From Dromaius novaehollandiae (Eukaryota > Chordata > Aves > Casuariiformes > Dromaiidae), in contig NC_088102.1 of the NCBI RefSeq assembly GCF_036370855.1, positions 44,243,835 through 44,307,834 on the forward strand: DNA of 64,000 nt. Direction: 5' to 3'. Each line of letters opens with the position of its first letter. The stretch's first letter is position 1. Of this stretch, positions 25,001-37,000 are shown in pieces. The notes below the pieces were generated by a model that searched no databases, was not told the origin of the DNA, and saw only the letters and a list, made by a program, of their open reading frames with translations. The translations under genes were made by a program, and so were the position numbers.

Positions 25001-28000
25001 TCCAGCACCATGGGACAGGGAAAGCAGGCCAGGATTCTGTTACGTACGCCAGCAGAAACACTCCAAAGGCAAGCTGATGCAAAGCCGTGAAACGCGGTGA
25101 CAGATGGCACCATCACCAGAGCAGGGGACCAACAGATGGGGTGTGCACGGGGGGGCCAGGGAGCTCGGGGCCCGCTCGGATCGTGCAGGGCCCCCACGCA
25201 TGCTGCATTTCCACATCCCCTTCTCGCTGCCTCTTAAGCTTGCGCGATGGCCTCCACGGAGTGGAAATGCCGTTTATCCAGGTGTCAACCTGGTGGCCAT
25301 GGGTCTCTGCTGGTGAAATCACCGCATGGCAGAAAGGCCATGGCTGGCTTTGCAAGTAACACTGACTCTGGTGGGGCCCCGCTGTAGCAAGGATTGCGTG
25401 GGTGCCGAGTGGGGCCAGAGAGGGCTGGGGGTTTCTAGCGTGTGCTGGCCTCTGGCCTAGCAGCACCATGAGTGTGTTTTGTACGGGGAGATTGAATGGT
25501 GACTGAAGATGCAGCCCAGCAGAGATGCTGCAGACCACACAACAGAGCAAGCCCTGAGGGGTTAGACAGACCTGCCATGTGAACAGCTCACACGAGAGCA
25601 GAGCGCGATGAGGAAGGGAGAAATTCCAGTATGGGTGCTGTCATGAGCCGCCCAGGCTGCAAGCAACCAGATAGTCTAAGCTGCCCACTTCCAACCCAGA
25701 GATGAGCCTCCTATGAAACGGGCAGATACAGTATCCCCCCCAGCAGCAAGAAGAACAGTGTTGGGAAGGATCCAGGGGAAGCACCTCGGAGTGACTGACT
25801 GAACCCCAAAGGAGGGTTGGAGAAGGCAGTTGCTGGATGGGAATGACCAGTGACCTTCAGGAGATGGTGGGTCTGGGCAGAACTGGTCAGCAGGCAGAAA
25901 TGCACAGCAGCAAAATCATGTGGCAGGAACAATCTGCCATTGCAGAGGACAACACCTGAACAGAGGTGGGTTTGGGGGGGTTGCTTCTTTTTTTTAAAGT
26001 TGTGGAAAAACAATGAAGACTTCATCATGGACTATTTTAGCGGCTTTCCAGAAATAGTGCCTGAGGACACTATTTGTGTTACACACAATCTGCAAGGAGG
26101 CTTCAATTGATGTTTCTGCACCAGGGAACTCTATAAATGCCAAAGATTGCACCTAATGGACATGACACCACACAGGAAGAACGAGAAATATTCCCAAATG
26201 TGGCTGAAAAAATCCTTAATCTCAACAAAAAGTCTTGGATGAATTAAAATATGGACTGAAGCGAAGGGTTAGTTCAGGAGAGCATTCAATGGAAGAGCAG
26301 AGCTGTATTTAACGCTCTTCTTCCACAGCGCTGCATCCCCGCAATATGAGACCACGCCGCGGAGCGTCGGCTCAGCCCGGGAGGAGCGGAGCCCTCTGAG
26401 GTGTGTGACGTGGCTGGCAGCTGGCAAATCACGGCTGGCTTGGCAAGGAGCTCGGATGCATTAAGACGGATCATTACAACAGAAGTGAAAGACCTTTGCT
26501 TTGGATTTGGCCTCAGTTTGTCTTTTAAGTACAGGGTGACTATCCCTGACTTCAGCGAGAAGGTTCCTGACAGGCTGCAGTTAATAAAAGCTGGTCGCCT
26601 CATTCATATTCTAGGACATGCAAAAATGATTTAATGCAGGAATGGAAAAAAAAAAAAAGTCCTTCTTGGAAATACCTGAGAGTGAGAGAATAAGTTCCCA
26701 AAAGGAAAGAACCTATATATGGCTGTTTTAAACCTTCATGATCTGATCCTGTTCTGGACTGTGTGACAAGGCCTGAAACAGTCGTGAAGATACAGATGTG
26801 AAAAAAAAGTTTTGTTGTTTCAGTATAACTGGAAAGACTCCTCAAATTGATGGAGTAGTATGGGAAAAACCTGATTCACTGTGCAGCTGGCAGAATCTGC
26901 CCCAAGAAGGCAATTTGGACCAAATGCCAAAGCGGGGGGCCTTGCCCAAAGGGATAAATGTCAGCAAAACACAGCTGCAATGTGCCAAGCAACCTGTTGA
27001 TCCAGGGGCAGACGGGGAACCAGTTGCACAAGCAGACAGGGAGCAAAGCCAGGATAGATTACAGCAGCAAGAAGGCTGTTTACTGTACGCAGCTTTTCAA
27101 ACAATTTCTTCTGAACCTGCCTCTGTTATCCATGAACAGCCTTTAGACTGTGCCAGGCTGCACAGAAGAAGCATTTCTCCAGGCTCCGTGCAGCACTTTG
27201 AAATTGGGCGTGAAACAATCTGGGCTGTGTGGTGGGGAGAGGGGATGCAGATGATGTGGGTCAGCTAAGGAACCTTCCATGGGACGGTGTCAGGTCGCTG
27301 GGTAAAGCTGAATGCATGATATCAGAGGGAATCACAGCTCTGGCATCTTGGAGGGGCTCCCACGCCTCCCCTGCTTCCTTGTGCTTATACTTTTTTTTTT
27401 TTCTTTTTTCTGCTGGAGGCTTCCTTCCCCATTTTTGTCCCTCAGCCCCTGGAGCCCAGCCTCGGTGCCCACCAGAGACCAGCTGCCTGGCACTGGGGAT
27501 TGGGTTTTTTTGTCACTGGGGGTGGCACTGTGTGGGTGGGAGGTAGCCACAACAGGAGCACACCAGCTTTGTGGCCAGGCCAGAGATGGCTCTGTAGCAG
27601 AGGTGTGAACCTCTCCATGACTTGCATTGGGATCCAGACGTGCATCCTCTGGGAGTCCCACAGCAGGGTTGGGGCACTGGTGCTGCCCTCCCACATGCCC
27701 TAATCCTGCCTGTTCCCTCCCACTGGCTGGAGGGTCTTTGGGAAGTCCTCTCTTCACCCCATCTGTGCTGAGGCAGGACTGAGCATACTCTGCCTGTCTT
27801 TAGGTTAGATATTCACATGACTTGTTCTTAAAGGCCTTCCTAGGCAGCCTGTTCTGGTGGTGAAGTATTCTGCTAGTTAGAAAGGCTTTCCAAGGTCTAA
27901 TCCCTACCCCTTCTTTGCAAATCACTGCAGGTGCCACTGGGGTGGTAAGGTGAACGATTGCTGTTCGATTTCAAAATCACTTTGATGTCTTATCAGCAAC

Positions 28001-31000
28001 TGATAAGTACCTACAGTGGTTGTAGTTTCCTCTTAGCTATGGAATTTTGTACGGTGCCTCACTCCCAGAGAGTACTTTTTTAAAAATAGGTACTGTTTTG
28101 CTCTTCTGCATCCTTCTGTGACTTTCCCTCCTCTATGAGCTTTCAGAGATACTTGCTATAGCTACAAGATTATTCCGGCAGCATCATCAGTAGACTATTT
28201 TGAATGTTATCAAGTCAGCTGACTTGAATACACCCACCAGATACACCCAGATATGATTTATTCAGTTAGTTAGAATTTTTTCCCCAATTCTTTTCCTGTG
28301 CTTCAGTTTCCTTGTTAAAATCGATGTGATTTGCTACAAGTAATTGATGTGATCTGCCACAATAACAGTTTTTTTTGTATAAAGGCTGAAGTTAAAAACA
28401 AAGATATTTGTTGAACATTTAAAGCCTTGCAAGACTTTGCTGGCTGTAAGAGAGTAGAGGATGCATCCAGCCCCTCACAAGGGTGCAGATGCATCCAGCC
28501 CCTCAAAAGGGTGCAGGTGCCTCCAAACTAAGACTTGGACTTTTGCATTTGGGCTGATTTTCAGTGGTGAGCTGAGCAATGTTCCTCCAGGCGCTTGCCT
28601 GGTACCTGTCAGATGCTCAGCAAGGATACTAGGGCAAGGTGGTCCCGAGGAGGGCATCCACACTGTGTTTGCATTACACAGAGCCCTGCCTGTGCTGGCA
28701 TTAGCCTGACTATGTAGGAGCTGGTAGCAGTGGGAGCTGTTGGTGCGGGCTCCGAGACCTGCCACTGAAAGGGTGAGGTGGCTGTTTCTTCTCCCCCAGC
28801 TAAAGGGGTATCCTCCGTGCAGCTGGAGACACAGACAGCATCAGCTGCAAAAGAAGCGCTTTTCCACCTCCGCCTGCTCACAAGGCTTTACAGTCACCAC
28901 AAACAGCTGATAATGCAGAGCTCAACTAGCTAATGCCAGGTCACAGCCTTTATTCCTGGCTACAGCAACCTATGATTCTCTGATGAGTGCAACGGACGCT
29001 ACTTAGGAAGGAAACCATTGACCTTTCAATGCCTGCAGCCACATTGGGACAACAGTGCCTCTTCACCCAACATGGCAGGCCACGAGGCGCATGTTCCTTC
29101 AGGGTACCAACCCTTCCTGGCCCATCTCCCTGCTGAGGAGCATGGCTCAGTGCTGGGCTGGCCTGGCCAGTGCAATGGGCCTCCGCTCCCCGCAGCCCTG
29201 AAGCTGTGTTGCTCCAGGGGTGAAGCGGCGGCTGCAAGGGGGAGACTGTTGAGCGGGAAGGTCATGTTCCTTCTTCCTGCTGGGGGACTTGCTCTTGGAG
29301 GTGTGAAAAGAGTGGGTCTGCCCACAGCCAGAGTGCAGCCACTGGTTATAAAAGGGCCTCCAGAGAGCTAATGCCAGGTGGCAAGCTCTTGTTAAAGCTC
29401 CAGGGTGTGTAAGGAGCATGGGCATCCCTTCTGTGCAAATTTATTTGCAGATAGGTGCAAATGTATAATGACTGTCTGTTCCATCCAGTCACTCAGTAGG
29501 CATGGCCTGTCCCCTTCATTATCAACACAGTCACCCATGTTAGGACAGTGAACCCTCAGTAAAGTCATGGGTGACCCCAAACTGGGGGAAGCTGGAGGGC
29601 AGCACTGCCGTTCAGAGGGATAGTGACAGGCTGGGGGCTGACAGGAATTGCATAGAGTTCAGCAAGGATAAATGCAAAGTCCTGTGCCTGGGAAGGAATG
29701 TCCACATGCAGCTGGGCAGCTGGGTGCCACCTTCTGGGGAGCAGCTCTGCGAGGAGGACTTGGGGTCCTGCATGAGTCTGCAGGGTGCTTGTGGCGTTGG
29801 AGGACAAATGCATCTATCTGCTGTGGCAAGAAGGCAATCTGTGGCACTCATCAGGCTGTGCAGGGGAGCTATCAGGACCCCATGTGCTGGGGGCTGGCAC
29901 ATGGGACGGACAAGAAATGACTCGTTCAAGATGAGGAAGCCAAGGGGGATCTCACTGCTGTCCCCAGCCACCTAATGGGCACTACAGAGAAGACAGAGCC
30001 TGCCTACTGCCAGGGATATGCAGTGAAAGGGTGAGGGGCAGCAGGCACAAGTCTCGACGAGGGAAAGTTCAACCCCATATAAAAAGAAGAAGACAGGAGG
30101 AAAGCAGTGTAGCACTGGCACAGGTGCCCAAAGAGGCAATGGATGCTGCTCCTGGAGGTTATTCAGACCTGATGCACAAGGCCCCGAGCAACCTGCTCCG
30201 ACTTTGAAGTCAGCTGTGTTCTGAGCAAGACTTGGACTAAACCTCCAACCTGAATTACTCAGTGGTTGTACGAGTCTATGCAGCCAAGACAGGAACGAAG
30301 AAAGGGTTTGATCTGCTTTGGAAGAAAGAAATGGTGTATGCGTTTGTTTATTTTAGAGGAAACATAGTGATTGCATGTCTCTACATCACGGGTGTAAACC
30401 CTACCCTGAATGAGGTAATACCGATATTCTGGTTCGTTTGTGGCACAGTGCTGCAGACTCACCCAAGAACAGCCCTAGAGGAGCAGCGGGATCCCACTGC
30501 TCCCCTGGGGCAGCAAATAAGCCCTGCAGCCCCACCACCCCGCTATCAGCCTCTGCCACACCAGAGACAGCAGGGAAGGCAAAGGGCAGCCAGCATTGGC
30601 CTGACGTGGTTTTAAACTGGGGGTGGGTGCTGGTGAATTGGGGCAGTCACAGTCTTCCCTGCCTCTTAGAGGCTGGGCTGTGTGGGCGCAGAGCCTTCTC
30701 TCTGCTTTTGCACCCGCTGTGTGCGCTCCCTTGGTAGATCAGCCCTGTTTGTCTCGGCCGCGGGCATCCTGCCCTCCTGACCTGCGGCACCCGCTGTGAG
30801 CTAGTTACCAACCAGAAAACAGCCCCGTGGCTGCAATCGTAGCTGCAGCTGCTGAGCAGGGAGACAAAATACTGACGGTGCCTCTGCATCTGATGTGGCA
30901 ATGGCGGTGCCGGGGCAGGAAGCTTGGCTCAGAGATGCTTTTCGAGAGCTGAAAATAATATTCCTGCCCCTTTAAAAGGAAGAGGCAGCCGGGTGCAGAT

Positions 31001-34000
31001 TTGCGGCTGTACCAGCTCCAGCTCCCTCCTCCCTGCCCCGACGCGACGCGACGCGGCGACGCGGCTCCCGACCTTCCCACCCAGTCTCATGACTGTGTCT
31101 ATTAATCCCGGCAGAGCCATGTGAGCCTGCAGGCCAGCGCTGTCCGGGGAGTGGGCGGCGGGGAGGCCAGCCGGCTGCAGGCGGAGATGCTCCAGCTCGA
31201 CCTGATCGATGCCGCGGGGGACACCCCCGCCGAGGAGGAGACGGCGCCCGAGCCGCTCAAAAAGGACCCCCCGCCTGGGACCATGGACACTTACAGGCCC
31301 AAGCGACCCACAACTCTCAACCTCTTCCCGCAGGTGCCTCGGAGCCAGGTAAGGCTGGCCTGGGGGCGTGGGGGCAGCGGAAAGCCCGTGCGGCGGCGTG
31401 GCGGTGGGGACGGGGCTGCCACCCGGGGGCTGGCGTGGGCACTGGGGCAGGAGGGGGTTAACCCATCTGCCGGGGGGGCTTTTGTCTGGGATGGACGACA
31501 GGGCTCAGCTGGCGGATGGAAGGAGCTGCGTGCCGGGAGATGCGTACGCCGGCGACACGGGTGCAGCGCATGTGCGTGGTGGGCAGGGGCACGGCGAGGG
31601 TGGATGCCCCCTCTCTGGGGGTGCCGTGCCGCTCCTGGCAGTGCTCAGCTGGGGCGGCCAGCTCCTCTCGGGTTGAGCCCACTTCCCCCAGGCCTGGCAG
31701 AGAGTGTGGGCCAGGGCCAAGGCAGCTCTGGCAGGTGGCAGGGTGGGAGTGGGGAGGGCACACAGAGATGGTGGCTTCAGCAAACAGGGCACAGTGGGCC
31801 AAATGCAGGAGTGAGCGCTATGCACCGGGGTGGTGCTGGTGAGCCACAGGCCGGGCTGGGGGGCAACGCTGGCTGGCAGGCCAGCCCCCGGCCCCACCAG
31901 CCCAGGTGGAGCTGGCGACACAGTGCTTGGCCGTGGGGAGACAGCGGGCTCTGCTCCTGAGCAGCGATGCCTTGTAAAAGAAGCGTGAACATCAGCGCCC
32001 TGTGCAAAATTCAAGAGACAGAATGGCAACGCCCAAAATGGTGGTGGGGAGGATGAGCGGTTTCTGTTGTCTTGCTTGCTCTCAGGTTTCACCCGGCGTT
32101 TCCCTGGGGCTGCTGGCCCTACGCAGCTGCGGTGGCGTTGCTGTTGTCCCCAGGACAGGCGGCGTTTTGGTGCCCCACATGCTGACCCTCTGAGTGGTGG
32201 CAGGGATCCCTTTGCCCCATCTCTGCTGCAAACTTTGCACACCCATGCAAGGTGCACTACATGCAGGGCTATTTTTGTCATCTTCCTGCATTCAGCAGTG
32301 GCTTCTCTTGCCAAGTAGGAGGATTTTCGTCGTGGTGACGTTCAACTGAGGAGAACGAAGCGAGAGGCAGGTGTCCCTATGGGTGACAGATGGGGAGTAG
32401 TCGGAGCTGGGTGTCGCTAGCATGGAGCCGGCAGCTGATGCCAGCTCTCCACCCGAGGCCGCGGGTGGGAGGAGGAGAAGGGCAAGGGGCCAAGACCGGT
32501 GCCCTGAGGGACAGCTGGCACCGGAGACAAAGGCAGTGGCATTGGGCAGGCGGCGGGAGCCGGCACGCAGGCATGGAGCATAATGGACAAGGGCGCAGCC
32601 GGCAGCCTTGTGCCACCCTGTGCAGTGGCCCCAGGCAGCAAGCAGCACGTGGGAGCTGCGTGCAGCTGGGGGGCGACAGGGCACAGCTGGGCACCCCCCG
32701 GCAGTCGGTCCGGACCGGTCTCCAGGGGTGGCAGCAGGCCTGTGGAGAGGTATTTTCCAGGGTGCTTTGTGGCATGCTGGGGCAGAGAGGCACGGCCCTG
32801 ATGTCGGAGAGGGCAGCTGGCTGCGGAAAGGGGTGACGGTGCCTCAGGAGGGGGACAGCGGAGTCGGTGGGGGCCGCACCAGGAGTCACAGGGATGGCCT
32901 AAGCCAAGGACATCATCAAGAATGGGAGGTAGGGACTTGGCTTTGCTGCAGTGGCGGCCAGCAAGAGGGCAGAGCTCTGGGCAGGTGTGCTCTGCCCCTC
33001 GGTCAAAACAGCACGGGAGCTTCACTCAGCTCCTCAGCACAGGAAAGCTCCTCTCCCATTGCGTTGCCTGCGTGGCCCGTGGGGGAGCTCAGCGTGAAGG
33101 GGCGAGCACGCAGGGAGCCCAGGCAGGGCACAGGACCTGGCATGGGCTCGGCACCGTGACAGGAGAGCACCAGGATGGAGAAGCCAGGCGGATGCAGCAG
33201 GCTGGCAGCTGGCAGGGGTGGTTGCATGGGGCAGAGCTGGCTGCGGCACGAGGCATCTGGGAGGAAGGAAATCGCTGCTGGGACCAGCTAGCTTCTTCCT
33301 CGGACACCACATGAACACCTCTCTGTCCCGGCTGGGCATTACAGACCCCAAAGTGCCCTGGCCCTGCAGGATGTGTGGGCTCTCCCTGCTGCATTTGCTG
33401 CCTCTCGCCCTGCTCCAGGCAGCGTGGATGGGATCTGGCAGCCTGGCTGGCTCATGGTGCTGCAGGAATTGCTTTGCACACAGAGGCCATCATTGCAGCA
33501 GCTCACCTGGCCTGAGTCCTGGCCCATCGCAAACCTGGGAAAGGCAAGCAGGGACATGCCATTATTTGCACTGGCACAGCAGGGGCTCTGGAGGCTGTGG
33601 TCAGAGCTCCCCGAAGCCCCTTGGAGGGGGTCTCTCTCCTTCTTGCGGCGTAGAGGCAGGGACGTGGCAGCCATGCTGTTCAGCAACATGCGAGTTAGTG
33701 GACTCACAGGGCAAAGGCTTGCTTCACACTGATGGGGAAGCAAGGCAAGAACAGGGCAGCTCCTGAATAGCTGCAGTCTGTGACAAGATCAGGAGAAAAT
33801 CCAGTCCTAGCAGGGCTTAGTACGCAAGCAAAAACTAATAGCATGGAAAATGCCACTACTGCAGCTCAGGAAAAAGTATCTAGTGCCCCAGCAGGAAGGA
33901 GCTTGGGGAATGGAAGACCAGAGAGGAATTTGGTGCCCGGGTGTAGAGGAGAGGATGGGAAATGGGGCTGGGGTCAGCAGCAGGAGACTGCGTGCTCCAG

Positions 34001-37000
34001 AGCAGGCTGTGGGGAAATAATGAGAGCAGGGAGGGAATGCAAGCAAGTGGGAAAGTGAGAGTGTTCTAGGGACAGGCTTCAGCCCTTGGGTCTTGATTTT
34101 GGTTGAGACTGTCCAGCAGTGAGAAGTTATGTGTGGGCTCCTGCAGGGTTGATAAGTGCAGAAGTTGAGGCCAAGCTCTCTTTCTTCTGGCTGGCCCATT
34201 GCCTGTGCTTCTCCTGCTGCCACTCAAACCCTCCCAGCAGTAGTGGTAGTGTGACGAGGTGGGGGCTGGCAGATGGTCCCAGTGCACCCATGTCCCCCCC
34301 ATGTGCACAGGCAGGAGTGAGCCACTGTGGGGAGAGCTGGGCCAGGTGCTGTGGGCTCGGGGAGGGATGGGTGCTGTTGCGCCACGTGCTGTTTACTGCT
34401 CTAGCTACAAGGCAGCTTTGTTCTTCTCCTCAGGACACGCTGAATAACAACTCTCTGGGGAAAAAGCACAGCTGGCAGGAGCGGGTGTCCCGGTCGTCGT
34501 CCCCTCTGAAAACGGGTGAGTTCTTGGGCTGTTGCCCAGGGGCAGCTCCCTGCACCCTTTAATGGCTTGGGGAGTAAATCCACTGCCAGAGCCTGTAGCA
34601 AGCAGTGCCAGAGCAGGGGGTTGGGGAGAAAAGCCCACATGGACAGGGGATGTGTGTCCAGCTTGAGCCTGGGGCCTGGCTAACGCATCCCCCACCAGCT
34701 TCCCCAGCTGGGAGCATCCCCCTTCCCAGGGCACAGTATGAGTGCCAACACTGCTATCCTCCCCCTCCAGGTGAGCAGACCCCTCCCCACGACCACGTTT
34801 GCCTGAGTGATGAGGTCAATCACCAAAATAGCACAACCTCCACCAAAGACCGGGGCACGTCCACGGAGAGCCCATGCCGGCGCACAGCAGCGACGCAGAT
34901 GGCGCCAGCCTGCATTGCCTCATCCCGGGCACCCGAGAAGCACCAGGTGACCAGCCGGCCCCCACCTCACGGTGCCAGCGTGGTGGTGGTGACAAGGGGC
35001 CCCGAGGCCCACCGGGACCGCATCCGCTACCAGACAGATGTGAGGCTCGAGGCCACAGAGGAAATCTACCTGACACCTGTGCAGAAGAACTCGGACCCCT
35101 TAGAGGCCGAAAAGCCGTTTTTGTCCCAGTCCAGTGAGAACCGCATGTCCATCAGCTCCGACGTTGACACATCCAGCTATTCAGCCCTTGCAGGGAAAAC
35201 CAACCCCTCCATCAGTGAGGAGGACGAGGTGCTGGACTATATGTCCTCCCCTGACAAGACAAACCCGCCCAGGACCTCCTGCGGTGGGGGGAATGGTGGC
35301 TACCGGCCAGGGCACAACCTTCAGAGGGCATCGGTGAGTTCGGACACCAGTGCCCTCTCCTACGACTCGGTCAAGTACACACTGGTGGTGGACGAGAATG
35401 TGCAGCTGGAGCTGGTCAGCCTCAAACAGTGCTACTCCGGCTACAGCGATGAGAGCGATTCGGCCACTGTCTATGACAACTGCGTCTCCTCACCCTATGA
35501 GTCAGCCATCGGCGAGGAGTATGAGGAGGACGCGCTGAAGCGCGACTCGGTCTGCCTCTCTGAGGACTCCACCCCTGAGGCAGACATCCACTTCTCCAAG
35601 AAGTTCCTCAATGTCTTCATGAGCGGCCGGGCACGTTCCTCCAGTGAGTGCTGGTGGAGGGAGGAGGGGGCTGGTGACTGCATCCCCAGACAGCCCTGCC
35701 TGTCCCTGGTATTAACGTACCCTGCTCATGCCATGCAGCGTGGCTGGCAGGTCCCCGCGGTGAGATGGAAAGGCTCCCAGTGGGCACTGGCTCCCAGGCA
35801 CTTGCTGCAGCCTGTGACTTCTTCCTTTGCAGCCGGGGAGGCACATGGGGCCTGGAAAGGCTTTGTGAGCTTCAGGCAGGGATAGCTGGAGGCATTTCAA
35901 ACTGCTTCTTGCCTAGCATGACATGGGGCTAAGTTGGCATGGTCCCAGCTGTAGAGGCGGAGGTTTGGTTGTCTCGCAGGGATGCAGCAGCGCATCTGGA
36001 GTGCCCCTCTTTGCCCCAAGGAGCACAGGACTAGCTGGTTGTGCCTGTCCCTGTAGCACTGGGGAAAGCAGGGCCATGCTCTGGCAGACAGGGCTGCCCT
36101 CAGTGCAGGCTGAAGGCTCAGTCCTGTTGTGCTGCTGCTGATGGCTGTCACAGTTGTGTGGGGGCAGGGGCTGGCACAAAAAGGTCATGTTTCCAGCAAG
36201 GACTGCTAGGCGCTTTTGTCATGTATGAGCGTGTCAGCTCTTGTCGTGCCTTCCTTCCTCACTTTTACCACTGCGTGACTTCATCTCAGCCAAGAACATT
36301 CCTCTGGGGACTCTGTGTCAGGGACATGTTTACCACTGTACGCTGGGGCTGCCTCAGCCAGACAACTTCTGGGGCTCTCCAGCAGAGCGTCAGTGGTTCA
36401 TCCTGCTCTGAAATGCCCTTCTCCTATCCCACCTTCAGCCCTCACCTGAATTGCCCTGTGGCCTCTGTAGATGGCTCCTAATTGTGTCCTCAGCTGGTGA
36501 CTGATGTGTGGCTGAAGAGTGATTTGAAAGCTCCCCTTTTTGCAGGGATCACTGCCACCCGAGATGCTCTGACTCCCTGCTGCCTCTGCCCAGGTTCCTA
36601 CTGTGGCAGAGTGGCCTGCTGCCAGCTCTGCTCCACTGCTGCAACTCCAGCCCGTCCAGGGACCAGCTGGGATTGTGGAAGCAACTGCTGGAGCAGGGAT
36701 GGGACAGCTGCCCGGTCTCCCCCCCAGCTTGCTCCTACCTAGAGCCCTGTAGGGCTGAACCCTGCCTGGGGAGCCCAAGCTCCCCTTGTCTGCACACGCT
36801 GGGACATGGTCTCCTTGCATGACCTATGTGGATAGCCTGGGGATAATCTTCCTGTAGCTACACAGGCAGACCCTCAGGTTTTCTTTTCTTTGGACACCTC
36901 ATGCTAAAGCAATAGGAGACTCTTGGTCCTCTGGCATAAAGGTATCACCTCCATTGGCTGTGCTTTCCCAGTGCCTTAGCAGAGCTGGGGAATGAGCCTT

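Larger units (their letters stand above)
22588..31132 (+). other. MAPK8IP1 intron 2
   Basis: This 8.5-kb intron is the largest gap between shared exons. It contains a composite CRE/E-box (24961-24971), a 13-bp poly-A near 26647, a T-rich run near 27391, two CR1 pieces, a 28-bp tandem duplication and a CpG-dense stretch with a TATA-like box just before the next exon. No coding exon was recognised. Confidence 0.75.

Noticed and set aside
31505-32314. Long minus-strand frame in MAPK8IP1 intron 3
   Set aside because: Cysteine/proline-rich translation without any recognisable domain; GC-rich intron.
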